A DNA stretch of 64,000 nucleotides. Origin: Pollutimonas nitritireducens. Its GTDB lineage: Bacteria > Pseudomonadota > Gammaproteobacteria > Burkholderiales > Burkholderiaceae_B. The stretch's first letter is position 1. Each line of letters starts with the position of its first letter. Below the pieces are notes generated by a model. That model had not been told where the DNA came from and did no database searches. It worked only from the letters and a program-made list of their open reading frames with translations. Location of the stretch: NCBI RefSeq assembly GCF_002849615.1, contig NZ_PDNV01000008.1, forward strand, positions 124,001 to 188,000, written 5' to 3'. Of the stretch, positions 43,027-51,984 are shown in pieces. A program made the translations under genes and the position numbers.

Positions 43027-44199
43027 TCAGTCAGCGCCTGGCAGCGCTGATTTGGGTTGTCGTTTTTCGACGGCGTAGCGCAGGAGCGCGGCGCTGCGGA
43101 AGAAGCCATGCGCAAACTTGCTGTAAGGCATGGTCAGAAAAAGCGCCATCACCGCGCCCAGATGCAGGCAGAGCAATAACGCCATGGCAGGCGTAGCGCG
43201 TCCCAGCCACAGCGCGAGGCCGCTTGCGCTGATCAGAAAGAGTAATGCAATAAAGCCAAGGTCCATCGGTTTTTGGGCCAGGTCGCCGTGCAGCGGGTGG
43301 CGCCGACGGTGCAAGTACCAGAGCCCTGCCGTGCCTATCATCAGCGCCACGCCCCCCACGGTGCCGAGTATCTTGGGCACACTCGGCAGATCGTAAGGCG
43401 CCTGCCAACCAAAGGCATAGTGGTACACGGTTGCCAGGCTGGTTGCGGCAAAGCACAACATGAAGCCGTAGAAGGTAAGGTGATGGAAACGCCTGCGCGA
43501 TAAGGTGAACTTATCATCTTCGTTGTTGCACCCTTCGCCGTGGCCACCGTCCAGATATTTCAGCTGCAGCACGGCACTGGTGGCTTCGAGCGCTGCCGGG
43601 GTAGTCGCCGACGCCCCGCTGGTCGCCGGTCCGATGTCACGCAAGAAATGCCGCAAGCCCATGCCCAGCGCCAATAATGCAAACAGGAATACCGGCGCGA
43701 ACAGGCCCACCAGCAGGTTGTGCGGAAAGATGTTGTAGAAGTTGCCGGACACGGCGCTGTTCCACAGCCCGCCGCCCATGGCCACCGCAAGGGCAAGGAA
43801 AAGTGCCAGCCCCGCGGCCAACGCCAGCGTCAATACAAGACTATTGCGTTCATAGAGTTTACCCAGCGCCGGCGGCCATGCGTAGTCCTTATAGGTTTGC
43901 CCGCGCACCTGTGCCATGACTTGGGGCACGTTGATGGCAAATTCATGGGGGGGCGCATATTGGCATGCATGCAAACAGGCGCCGCAGTTGTGGCACAGGT
44001 TGGCCAGGTAATGAACGTCCGCCTTCTCGAACATCAGGCGTTGCGTCATTGCCGGAAACATGGCGCAGAAACCTTCGCAATAACGACAGGCATTGCACAC
44101 TTGCAACTGCCTGGCGGCTTCGGCCTCCGAGGCGCTTAGGGCGATGATCCCGCCACCCAGGTCCAGGGCGTCTTTGGTCAAGGCTTCAAGCTGCTGCAT
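43027..44199 (-). CDS. tcuB: TcuB-like membrane protein, electron acceptor for tricarballylate dehydrogenase
   Basis: 390 aa from ATG 44199, with AGGAGG upstream and a 14-base overlap with tcuA. The N-terminus carries two ferredoxin-type Cys clusters, [15 protein letters not shown] and [13 protein letters not shown], each fit for a 4Fe-4S centre. The rest has about six spans with His residues suited to haem or quinone binding ([40 protein letters not shown]). In Salmonella TcuB reoxidises the FADH2 of TcuA and passes electrons to the membrane. The same role is expected here. An internal charged loop with CNNEDDKF is variable in the family. Confidence 0.9.
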   Translation of the reverse strand: MQQLEALTKDALDLGGGIIALSASEAEAARQLQVCNACRYCEGFCAMFPAMTQRLMFEKADVHYLANLCHNCGACLHACQYAPPHEFAINVPQVMAQVRGQTYKDYAWPPALGKLYERNSLVLTLALAAGLALFLALAVAMGGGLWNSAVSGNFYNIFPHNLLVGLFAPVFLFALLALGMGLRHFLRDIGPATSGASATTPAALEATSAVLQLKYLDGGHGEGCNNEDDKFTLSRRRFHHLTFYGFMLCFAATSLATVYHYAFGWQAPYDLPSVPKILGTVGGVALMIGTAGLWYLHRRRHPLHGDLAQKPMDLGFIALLFLISASGLALWLGRATPAMALLLCLHLGAVMALFLTMPYSKFAHGFFRSAALLRYAVEKRQPKSALPGAD

Positions 44200-45613
44200 G
44201 ATCGGCCTCCTGAGGAATAACGTGCTCGGCGCCCAGGGCTGCCTTGGCGGAATTGACGCCGGCAATGCGCCCGAAAGCCGTGCCTATCGACATGCCGATA
44301 CCTGCGGTGTAGCCCTTGCCCAGTACATTGCCGGCCATCATTTCGCCTGCAACAAAAAGATTGTTGCTGGGCTGGTCGTTAAAACGTACGGCAGCGGTTT
44401 CATCGGTTAACAGTCCTTGATAAGTAAAAGTCACGCCGGGACGCAGTGCATAACCATAGAACGGCGGGCGGTCCAAAGGTAGTGCCCAATGGGTCTTGGC
44501 GGGTGTCACCCCTTCAGTGTGGCAGTCGTCAAGTTTCGTATGGTCAAAGGTGCCCACTTTGCAGGACGCGTTATAGCTGTTCAGTGTCTGCATGAACATG
44601 TCTACGTCCAGGCCGAGCTTGGCGGCAAGCTCGGGCAGGCTATCGGCTTTCTCGCCCGGAAAGACCGGCGGCATGAAGCGCCCTACTGCTTTGCTATCGA
44701 TAATGGAATAGGCTGTCTGCTCGGGCTGGTTAGCCAGCAGGCGGCCCCAGATGGCGTAGCGTTTGGGCCAGAAGTCTTCGCCCTCGTCATAAAAGCGTTC
44801 GGCCTGGCGGTTTACGACCACACCCAACGACACACAATCGATACGGGTGCAAATACCGCCGTCGTACAGGGGTGCCCGGGCATCAATGGCAACCATATGG
44901 GCCTGGGTCGGGTCACCTATCTTGTCCGCCTGGTGTTCCTCAAACATATGCTTGAGCACCACGCCCTGGTTGAATCGCGTGCCGCGGATCAAAAAATTGT
45001 CGACCGGCCACTCGCCGCGCTCGTTCTGGCCCCAAGCCTCGCGCAGCCATTCGCGGTTCGACTCGAAGCCCCCAGCGGCCAGGACACAGGCGCGAGCTTC
45101 GATGCGTTCACCGTTGGTATAGGCCGCAATAAAGCGTCCGTCCTGGATATCCAGCTTATCGACCGGCGAGTCATAGCGAATCTGCACGCCCAACGCCTCG
45201 GCGCTACGGTAGTACGCGTTAATTAGCGCTTTTCCCCCGCCCATGAAGAAGGCATTGGTGCGCGCGACGTGCAAGGCGCCCGACAACGGTGGCTGGAAAT
45301 GCACACCGTGCTTGCGCATCCAACCTCGACAGGTCGAGGAGGCGCGAATGACAAGTCGAGCAAGCTTTTCGTTGGTCTGCCCTCCTGTGACCGCCAGAAG
45401 ATCACGCCAGTATTCCTCTTCGGGATAGGCGTCGATCAAGACATCCTGCGGTGCATCGTGCATGCAGCGCAAGTTCCGCGTGTGCTGCGAATTGCCGCCA
45501 CGCCATTCCCGCGGCGACGACTCCAGGACCAGGACACTGGCACCGGCTTCGCGCGCGCATAATGCGGCACACAGGGCGGCGTTTCCGCCACCGACTATAA
45601 GTACATCGAACAT
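44186..45613 (-). CDS. tcuA: FAD-dependent tricarballylate dehydrogenase TcuA-like
   Basis: 475 aa, a flavoprotein of the fumarate reductase/succinate dehydrogenase class. It begins [20 protein letters not shown], with [12 protein letters not shown] for the FAD and substrate region, [16 protein letters not shown], and the C-terminal [20 protein letters not shown]. TcuA oxidises tricarballylate to cis-aconitate and hands electrons to TcuB, whose gene overlaps its end. A LysR gene lies upstream on the same strand with an inverted repeat between. Other citrate-like acids are possible substrates. Confidence 0.92.
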   Translation of the reverse strand: MFDVLIVGGGNAALCAALCAREAGASVLVLESSPREWRGGNSQHTRNLRCMHDAPQDVLIDAYPEEEYWRDLLAVTGGQTNEKLARLVIRASSTCRGWMRKHGVHFQPPLSGALHVARTNAFFMGGGKALINAYYRSAEALGVQIRYDSPVDKLDIQDGRFIAAYTNGERIEARACVLAAGGFESNREWLREAWGQNERGEWPVDNFLIRGTRFNQGVVLKHMFEEHQADKIGDPTQAHMVAIDARAPLYDGGICTRIDCVSLGVVVNRQAERFYDEGEDFWPKRYAIWGRLLANQPEQTAYSIIDSKAVGRFMPPVFPGEKADSLPELAAKLGLDVDMFMQTLNSYNASCKVGTFDHTKLDDCHTEGVTPAKTHWALPLDRPPFYGYALRPGVTFTYQGLLTDETAAVRFNDQPSNNLFVAGEMMAGNVLGKGYTAGIGMSIGTAFGRIAGVNSAKAALGAEHVIPQEADHAAA

Positions 45614-45691
45614 GAATCGTTCCGTGCAAAGCTATTTAGTGGGCGTACTGTAGACGTGTTTGCGTCCGCCCGCTACGAGGCATCCGGCCAT

Positions 45692-45716
45692 GGGTGTTCA
45701 CAAATAGTGAACACCC
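45692..45716. promoter_or_regulatory. Perfect 10-bp inverted repeat with LysR-type T-N11-A core
   Basis: GGGTGTTCAC-AAATA-GTGAACACCC is an exact inverted repeat, 79 bp upstream of the tcuA ATG and 6 bp after the LysR stop. It contains T-CACAAATAGTG-A, the T-N11-A form of LysR-type sites. No T-run follows on the minus strand, which argues against a terminator. A control site for tcuAB is the best reading. Confidence 0.55.
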
Positions 45717-45722
45717 TGCCGC

Positions 45723-46646
45723 TCACATCGTGAGTTCGGCCCCAGGCCAATGCCCTTCCGAGACCAGTTCGCGCATGACATCGACCAATACGACACGCGC
45801 CGCCAGTCCAGCGGGAGATAGTTGGTCGTCAGACAAACTGGCCACCAGATTGCGGCGGACCATTTTGTCGTGCAACAAGGGAATCCGGAGCAACTGCTTG
45901 TCGTTCGCGCGCACCACCGCCGCCCCCGGCTGTATGGTGGCCGCCAGTCCCGCGTGGACAATATCCATCAACATGGATAAGCCATCCACCTCGGCGACCA
46001 CATTGGGTTCGTGGCCATAATGAAAGAAGGCCGCATCGACAATCGCGCGCAAGCCGTGTGATCCGGTCGGCAGTACCAATGGCAGCGTCACGATATCTTT
46101 GAGCGACAGCTTGCCATTTGTCGGTAGAGGGTATCGATCCGGTTGGGCCACGACGAACAATTGTTCCGTCAGCATAGGAAGCAAAGTCCAACCCTGTTGA
46201 CTTCCGGCATGAAACAGCACGGCGAGATCCAGTTGGCGTCGGCCCAGCATGTGCGAAAGATTGCCCGACAGGCTTTCGACCAGATGCAGGCGCACGTCGG
46301 GATAGCGGCGCTGCATGGCCTGCAAGAGGGGCACCCCCAAAACAGAAGAGGTCGTGGGCGCCATGCCTATTGAAACGTGCCCCGCCAGTCTTGCCGCCTT
46401 GGCAGCGTGAATGGCGCTCGCGGCATGACGCAGCACCAGTTCGGCCTCCTGGCGCAGCGCCAATCCCGCCGCGGTGGGCACGACGCCGGTCGATGTGCGC
46501 TGCAGAAGGCGCGTGCTGAGTTCACTTTCCAACCGACTGATCTGTTGGCTGAGCGCCGATGTCACGACGCCGAGGTCTTGCGCGGCACGACCCATGCTGC
46601 CGAGTTCGACGACGCGAACAAAATAGCGCAACTGACGCAGTTCCAT
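45723..46646 (-). CDS. LysR-family transcriptional regulator, probable tcu regulator
   Basis: 307 aa, standard LysR length. The winged helix reads LRQLRYFVRVVELGSMGRAA and GVVTSALSQQISRLESELS. The effector domain follows, with HVSIGMAPTTSSVLGVPLLQ, RRQLDLAVLFHAG, FVVAQPDRYPL and DIVHAGLAATIQPGAAV. The gene is upstream of tcuA in the same direction, unlike the divergent layout usual for LysR genes. The cytochrome gene 53 bp upstream is also on this strand, so read-through from the soxC unit is possible. Confidence 0.92.
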   Translation of the reverse strand: MELRQLRYFVRVVELGSMGRAAQDLGVVTSALSQQISRLESELSTRLLQRTSTGVVPTAAGLALRQEAELVLRHAASAIHAAKAARLAGHVSIGMAPTTSSVLGVPLLQAMQRRYPDVRLHLVESLSGNLSHMLGRRQLDLAVLFHAGSQQGWTLLPMLTEQLFVVAQPDRYPLPTNGKLSLKDIVTLPLVLPTGSHGLRAIVDAAFFHYGHEPNVVAEVDGLSMLMDIVHAGLAATIQPGAAVVRANDKQLLRIPLLHDKMVRRNLVASLSDDQLSPAGLAARVVLVDVMRELVSEGHWPGAELTM

Positions 46647-46699
46647 GTCAGCGGACGCTTTAGGAGAGAGTAAACAGTTTGTTCATGGTTCGGATTGTA

Positions 46700-47284
46700 T
46701 TAACGATCTGCTGGCTTGAACCCCTTCTGGTTCGGCATGACGACTTGCGGCAACGTTTTCTGGTCGAGCGTCGCATCGTCTGGGATGATGTTGGCCTGGG
46801 CAAGAATGTAGGCGGTCACCGCGTATACCTCGTCATGGGACATGCTGTTAGGCATCATGAACGGCATGGCGCGGTTGATGTAATCAAACAGCGTGGTGGC
46901 GTATGGCCAATAGCTTTCTACCGTTTTCACAGGCGGGCCGCCGTTGCCATCCGCCACCAGGCTGCCGCGACCGCCGACCAGCCGGTCTCCCAAGCCCCCT
47001 TCCAGCTTGGCGCCATGGCATGCCAGGCATTGTTGCATATACACTTTTTCGCCCTGCATGACCGTTCCCGAACCCTTGGGCAAACCACGGCCATCGGGCA
47101 AGGGCGATACAAAGCGCTGCAGGTCGGCATCGGTAATATCGGTGCCAAATCCGAACTGAAGGTGCGCAGCCGCCTCGCCCGATGCAGCGATTTTCGCGTC
47201 GGCACCGGCTTGTTGGGCCAATGCGCCCGAACAGGACAAAGCCAAAGCCGTCGCAATAATTGACTTCTTAGTAATGATGGACAT
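46700..47284 (-). CDS. Cytochrome c partner of a SoxC-type sulfite dehydrogenase
   Basis: 194 aa with a signal peptide (ATALALSCSGALAQQ). One haem motif, CLACHG, lies near residue 86 with MPFMMPNSMSHDEVYAVTAY as the probable Met-ligand helix. The pattern DLQRFVSPLPDGRGLPKGSG followed by the haem domain is seen in cytochromes adjacent to SoxC-like enzymes. Full SoxD proteins have two haems and are about twice as long, so this is a short SoxD-like form. It overlaps the end of soxC by 17 bases, so the two should be co-translated and act together in the periplasm. Confidence 0.85.
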   Translation of the reverse strand: MSIITKKSIIATALALSCSGALAQQAGADAKIAASGEAAAHLQFGFGTDITDADLQRFVSPLPDGRGLPKGSGTVMQGEKVYMQQCLACHGAKLEGGLGDRLVGGRGSLVADGNGGPPVKTVESYWPYATTLFDYINRAMPFMMPNSMSHDEVYAVTAYILAQANIIPDDATLDQKTLPQVVMPNQKGFKPADR

Positions 47285-48677
47285 TTGACACCTCCCCGTT
47301 AGCGGCCACTTTCCAGCTCTGGATACCGTTCAGGTGATACACCGAAGATAGTCCGCGCTCGTCGGCCAACTGCTTGATCGTCGGCTGCACATAGCCGGTT
47401 TCATCGGTGCACCGGCTTTGAAGTATGGCCTCTTTGCCGTCCCATTCCCATGGCAGCGTGAATCGCGTATGACAGATAGGCAGGACCGGCCCGTGCAGCA
47501 CGGCATCGCGCCAGTTCTTGCCGCCGTCCGCCGACACTTCCACCCGTTTGATCGTGCCGCGCCCGGACCATGCCAAACCCGAAATTTCATGAAATCCCGG
47601 TTTCTTCAACAACATTTCACCGGAAGGATAGGTAATGACCGACTTGGCTTCCATGAGGAATGAAAACTGCAGCGCCGTACCGTCGGGCAATAAGTCTGTG
47701 TACTTGGATGTTTCTTCACGAGTCATGAACGGTTTGTCCGAAACCTCGAGGCGCCGCAACCATTTAATCGACATGTTGCCCTCGTAGCCGGGCACGAACA
47801 GCCGAATCGGGTAACCCTGCTCGGGACGGATGGCTTCACCGTTCTGGCCGTAGGCCAGTAAGCAATCGCTCAGTGCTTTCTCGATTGGGATGCTGCGCGT
47901 CATGGCAGCCGCATCGTTACCTTCTGCAATAAGCCATTTGGCACCCGGCTTCAGACCAACCTCGTTCAAGATAGTGGAAAGCGGCACGCCGATCCACTCG
48001 GAAGTCGATGTGAGTCCATGCGTGCCTTGCACGGTCTTGAGCGTAGGCTTGGCCCACTCGGTAAGCCCGTTTCCAGAACACTCCAGGAACATGATGCGCG
48101 ACAGCATCGGGTAGCGCTTCAGGTCGGCCATGGAAAATTTCTTGGCCTGCTTGACCATGCCGTGCACGAAGAGCTCGTGCGTCGAAGGATCGATTGTTGC
48201 GATGCCGCCATGATGACGCTCGTAATGCAGACCCGAGGGCGTGAGTGTGCCCATGCTTTTCTGCAAAGGAGTAAAGCTCCAGGAGGACTCCGTAGTCTTG
48301 GTTGCGTAGCGTTCGCGAACTTCGGTCTCGAACTGGGAACGTGCGCCATAACCGCCATCGTCCGTCGCAACGCCGACGCCTTGTATTTTGCTGGCATCGG
48401 GTGGTACGGTTCGTTCGATGGCGCCCGGCGTCGCAGAGGAAAGTCCATGTACGCCGGCCGAGCCAATCGCTGCCATCGCGCCAAGCATGAAACGCCTTCT
48501 GGCTGGCGGACCTTCAGGTTCTTGCGCTGGCGTCCCATCACGATAATAGGGCGAGCTAGGATCCCGCCGCTCGCGTGCCAGGAACGCGCTCTCCTGCTTT
48601 TCAAGCGCAAGTCGCGAGCGGGTCGGGGATGAGTCAGAGTGAACGATTGTCTCTGTGTCTGCCTTGTGTGAGGTCAT
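47268..48677 (-). CDS. soxC: SoxC-like sulfite/sulfane dehydrogenase molybdopterin subunit
   Basis: 469 aa from ATG 48677 (GGAG upstream; an ATG at 48731 lacks one). A Tat signal lies unusually far in, near residues 60-85: ARRRFMLGAMAAIGSAGVH. The Mo-Cys is in IMFLECSGNGLTEW, with SEWIGVPLSTILNEVG, IRLFVPGYEGNMSIKWLRRL, VEVSADGGKNWRDAVLHGP and WEWDGKEAILQSRCTDETGY in the usual SoxC order. SoxC with its cytochrome oxidises sulfane sulfur in the Sox cycle; stand-alone copies are often sulfite dehydrogenases. No soxXYZAB lies in the window, so the stand-alone role is more likely. Confidence 0.88.
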   Translation of the reverse strand: MTSHKADTETIVHSDSSPTRSRLALEKQESAFLARERRDPSSPYYRDGTPAQEPEGPPARRRFMLGAMAAIGSAGVHGLSSATPGAIERTVPPDASKIQGVGVATDDGGYGARSQFETEVRERYATKTTESSWSFTPLQKSMGTLTPSGLHYERHHGGIATIDPSTHELFVHGMVKQAKKFSMADLKRYPMLSRIMFLECSGNGLTEWAKPTLKTVQGTHGLTSTSEWIGVPLSTILNEVGLKPGAKWLIAEGNDAAAMTRSIPIEKALSDCLLAYGQNGEAIRPEQGYPIRLFVPGYEGNMSIKWLRRLEVSDKPFMTREETSKYTDLLPDGTALQFSFLMEAKSVITYPSGEMLLKKPGFHEISGLAWSGRGTIKRVEVSADGGKNWRDAVLHGPVLPICHTRFTLPWEWDGKEAILQSRCTDETGYVQPTIKQLADERGLSSVYHLNGIQSWKVAANGEVSNVHHY

Positions 48678-49012
48678 ATGCAGCTCCTTTGATACCGATG
48701 CGGATGCCTTCGCTCTGCTGCTGCGAGGCACATTGATAGTACCTCACCGCCAACGCCGCGGGACCATCAGAGATCACGTATGCACCGACAAAGCCATGCG
48801 GGCAAGGGAAGATCCACTGCGCGATCGTTCTTTTAGCTTATCCAAATACCCCTTTCACTGTTTCCGTCTTCTCCAGCGCTTCACCGGCTTATATATTGGG
48901 TTCACGAACCTGGTAGCGCATCTGCGACCTTGCACGATGCTCGACGCGCCAGACAACAACAAACGTAAGCACACGAATACGTGACAGCCGCATTTACTGG
49001 AGGAGAATGAAC
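48678..49012. other. 335-bp intergenic region between divergent soxC and Bug genes
   Basis: Contains the leader and control regions of both genes. GGAGGAG at 48999-49005 is the Bug ribosome site and decides its start. No convincing promoter pair or palindrome was found, and no small gene is evident. Confidence 0.45.
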
Positions 49013-49975
49013 ATGGACCGCAGACGCTTTCTACAGACCGCCGTGGCAGGTGGGGCAATGGCGACGGGGTTTCGAAGCTATGCCGAGCCGGCATTTCCTT
49101 CAAGGCCAATCACAATGGTGGTGGCCTATTCGCCTGGCGGCGGCACAGATACGCTCACGCGCGCACTATCGAAGCCGCTCGCCAAGGCACTGGGCCAATC
49201 TGTTGTGGTTGAAAACAAGGCAGGCGCATCGGAAATCATTGCCAGCGAGTATGTCGCCGGCGCCAAACCGGATGGCTACACCTTGCTGGTATGCAGCGTC
49301 CCTCATGTCACCAATCCTTCGCTGCGCACATTGCCCTACGATACCGTGAACGATTTTTCCGCCGTATGCCTGGCGGCGCAGTCACCGTTTGTCCTGGTCG
49401 TCAAGCCGGACTCTCCGATCAAATCGCTGGCCGATCTCGTGACCATCGCCAAAACCAGGAAACTCAGCTTTGCGTCATCCGGCATCGGTACGGCAGACCA
49501 TATGTCCACCGAACTGTTCTGCTATATCACGGGAATATCCATGACCCATGTCCCATACAAGGGAACGGGACCCGGTCTGGTGGACCTCATGGGCGGACAC
49601 GTCGACATTTATTTCGCCAATATCGTTGGTGCCGCGCCCCTGGTCAAGTCCGGAAAATTGAGGGCTATCGCCGTCACGACTGAAAAACGCTCGTCCCTCT
49701 TGCCGGAATTACCCACCGTACAGGAATTTACGAAAAAACCTTTTGATGTCAGCGCGTGGACAGGCATCCTGGCTCCCGCTGGAACCCCTGACAACGTCTT
49801 GAACACCCTCAGCAAATCGATCAATAGCTCCCTGCGGGACGATTCGGTGACAAGTGTGATGGCTACTTATGGGGCCGAAATCGTCGCAAACAGTCCCGCA
49901 GAGTTCCGGCGCTTCATTAACAATGAAGTGAACAAGTGGGCAGAAGTCATCAAGGCAACAAATATCAAGGTGTAG
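49013..49975 (+). CDS. Bug/TctC-family solute-binding protein with a Tat signal
   Basis: 320 aa. ATG 49013 is preferred over ATG 49007 because GGAGGAG is seven bases before the former and one before the latter. The N-terminus MDRRRFLQTAVAGGAMATG is a twin-arginine signal (RRRFLQ) followed by a weak hydrophobic core, whereas the other Bug proteins here have Sec signals. The mature part is normal: ITMVVAYSPGGGTDTLTRAL, GQSVVVENKAGAS, DGYTLLVCSV, YDTVNDFSAVC, HVPYKGTGPGLVDLMGG and LPELPTVQEF. Tat export implies folding before secretion. It heads a unit with a lactonase and another Bug gene. Confidence 0.9.
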   Translation: MDRRRFLQTAVAGGAMATGFRSYAEPAFPSRPITMVVAYSPGGGTDTLTRALSKPLAKALGQSVVVENKAGASEIIASEYVAGAKPDGYTLLVCSVPHVTNPSLRTLPYDTVNDFSAVCLAAQSPFVLVVKPDSPIKSLADLVTIAKTRKLSFASSGIGTADHMSTELFCYITGISMTHVPYKGTGPGLVDLMGGHVDIYFANIVGAAPLVKSGKLRAIAVTTEKRSSLLPELPTVQEFTKKPFDVSAWTGILAPAGTPDNVLNTLSKSINSSLRDDSVTSVMATYGAEIVANSPAEFRRFINNEVNKWAEVIKATNIKV

Positions 49976-50038
49976 GCATAAAGCCGCCCAGGCGGCCAGC
50001 CCGCGGCGAACATAACAGACGAACCAACAGGAGTAAAC

Positions 50039-50956
50039 ATGCGTGCAGAGGTGACAGTGCTGGCTGAGGGGCTTCAATTTCCCGAGGGCCCGGTAGCGAT
50101 GGAGGATGGTTCCGTTCTGGTCGCTGAAATTCGCGGCGGCACCATCCGCCGCATTGCTGCCGATGGCACGGTGACGCTCGTGGCAGACTGTGGAGGTGGA
50201 CCGAACGGCATGGCGATCGGTCCTGACGGTGCACTCTATGTTTGCAACAATGGCGGCAATACCTATACGCCTGGTCACTTTGCCGCCGTCGGCCCTGCCG
50301 CGGATTATGCCGGCGGATCGATCCAGCGTGTGGACCTCGCCACAGGCACCGTTGAGACTTTATACACCCATTGCGCGGGGCACCGGCTTTCTTCGCCCAA
50401 CGACATCGTGTTCGACGTCCACGGCGGCATGTATATCAGCGACTTCGGCAAGAAGCATGCGCGTCATCGCGATCATGGAGGCCTGTATTATGCCCAGCCC
50501 GACGGAACCGGAATCCTCGAATTGGCGTATCCGGTGGCGGCGCCCAACGGTGTAGGGCTTTCTCCATCAGGCGATACGCTGTATGTCGCCGAGACCGAAT
50601 GTGCGCGTGTCTGGGCATTTGATATCGTTGCACCAGGAACAATCCATAAACACACGGTTGCCACACCCCATGGCGGCAGGCTTCTGTGCACCATTCCTGG
50701 CTATCAGCGACTCGATAGTCTAGCCGTCGACAGCGACGGCAACATCTGCATCGGCACGCTTATCACGGGCGTAGTGACTGTGGTATCGCCGCAAGGAGAA
50801 GTGCTGCGCACCGTGCCCATGCCAGACACGCACGTGACCAACATCTGCTTCGGCGGGCCCGACCTGCACACCGCTTACATCACCCTATCTGGTACGGGAC
50901 AACTGGTCTCGACAGACTGGCCGACTCCGGGGCTGAAGCTCAACTTTTCTATCTAA
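50039..50956 (+). CDS. SMP-30/gluconolactonase-family lactonase
   Basis: 305 aa, six-bladed propeller of the SMP-30 family. The metal ligands match the family: Glu in LQFPEGPVA near residue 16, Asn in LSSPNDIVFD near 123 and Asp in LDSLAVDSDGN near 226. GGPNGMAIGPDG and SPSGDTLYVAET are blade repeats. Without a signal peptide it acts in the cytoplasm, opening a sugar-acid or other lactone. CAGGAGTAAAC precedes the ATG. It sits between two Bug genes (63 bp after one, 11 bp before the other), so a lactone or the sugar acid from it is a possible ligand. Confidence 0.9.
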   Translation: MRAEVTVLAEGLQFPEGPVAMEDGSVLVAEIRGGTIRRIAADGTVTLVADCGGGPNGMAIGPDGALYVCNNGGNTYTPGHFAAVGPAADYAGGSIQRVDLATGTVETLYTHCAGHRLSSPNDIVFDVHGGMYISDFGKKHARHRDHGGLYYAQPDGTGILELAYPVAAPNGVGLSPSGDTLYVAETECARVWAFDIVAPGTIHKHTVATPHGGRLLCTIPGYQRLDSLAVDSDGNICIGTLITGVVTVVSPQGEVLRTVPMPDTHVTNICFGGPDLHTAYITLSGTGQLVSTDWPTPGLKLNFSI

Positions 50957-50967
50957 AGGAGCGCATC

Positions 50968-51945
50968 ATGTCGATACGCCTGCGCCTGCCCCGGACCTTT
51001 CTGGCCCTCGCAACAGCAATGCTTTGCGCGTCGGCCGGCGCGGCCGATTATCCAGTTCGCCCGCTCAAACTGATTATTCCTTTTCCACCCGGCGGCACCA
51101 CCGATCTGATCGGCCGGGCGTTCGCCGATGAAATGGCCAAAGCGCTTGGCCAGCCTGTCGTTGTAGAGAACAAGGGAGGAGCGAGTGGTTCGATTGGCGC
51201 CGAGGCCATTGCCAAATCGCTGCCCGACGGCTATACGATTGGGCTCTCTTCTGCATCAGGCTTTGCAATTCACCCGGCCTGCAATCCGAAGGTTTCGTAC
51301 GACCCCGTCAGGGACTTCACGCCCATCAGCCGCCTGGCGAGCTCGCCGCATGTAATCCTGGTGAACCCGTCGTTTCCGGCGAAAAACTATGACGCCTTCC
51401 TGGCCCTTATCAAAGCAAACCCTGGCAAGTATGAGTTTGCTACTTCCGGAACCTGCGGCAGCGGCCATATGTTGGGCGAACAGCTCAAATTATCGACCGG
51501 TGCAAACATTATGCATGTGCCGTATCGCGGGGCAGGACCAGCCGCCAACGACGTTGTTGCCGGCCATGTTCCCATTCTTATCGATGCCCTGCCTTCTGCT
51601 TCGGTGCACATTAAGGCCGGGACATTACTGCCGATCATACTGGCTTCATCGAAACGCGTTCCAAGTCTTCCGGCGGTGCCGACATTTGGGGATGTCGGCA
51701 TCGAGGAGGCCAATGAAGCAGGCTGGTATGGCCTCGTTGCTCCTGCAGGCACATCGGCCGACAAGATTCAGATCTTGTACAAAGCCATCCAGGAATCACT
51801 TAAGAGCCCAGGCCTCCAGGCACGGCTCGCTGCGGCCGGTGCATCGCCGGGTGGAACCAAGCCTCAAGAACATGCGGCTGAAATAAGCAATGCCGTAACG
51901 CGCATGAAGGCGCTGGTCAAGGCGCAGAACATTCAATCAAACTAA
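50968..51945 (+). CDS. Bug/TctC-family periplasmic solute-binding protein
   Basis: 325 aa with a Sec signal (ALATAMLCASAGAADY). It shows PLKLIIPFPPGGTTDLIGRA, GQPVVVENKGGASGSIGAEA, DGYTIGLSSA, SYDPVRDFTPISRL, HVPYRGAGPAANDVVAGHVP and LPAVPTFGDVGI. AAAGGAGC precedes the ATG, 11 bp after the lactonase stop, so translation is likely coupled. This is the second Bug receptor in one operon and differs clearly from the first in sequence and export signal. Possibly it reads a second related ligand. Confidence 0.93.
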   Translation: MSIRLRLPRTFLALATAMLCASAGAADYPVRPLKLIIPFPPGGTTDLIGRAFADEMAKALGQPVVVENKGGASGSIGAEAIAKSLPDGYTIGLSSASGFAIHPACNPKVSYDPVRDFTPISRLASSPHVILVNPSFPAKNYDAFLALIKANPGKYEFATSGTCGSGHMLGEQLKLSTGANIMHVPYRGAGPAANDVVAGHVPILIDALPSASVHIKAGTLLPIILASSKRVPSLPAVPTFGDVGIEEANEAGWYGLVAPAGTSADKIQILYKAIQESLKSPGLQARLAAAGASPGGTKPQEHAAEISNAVTRMKALVKAQNIQSN

Positions 51946-51984
51946 GATCAGGCGGCTAACAGCCCGAATGCCCTTAGATGTCGT

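Noticed and set aside
45692-45716. Inverted repeat as a Rho-independent terminator of the LysR gene
   Set aside because: No T-run follows the stem on either strand.
48018-48632. 204-codon plus-strand frame opposite soxC
   Set aside because: Antisense to the molybdopterin domain; no start signal or motif.
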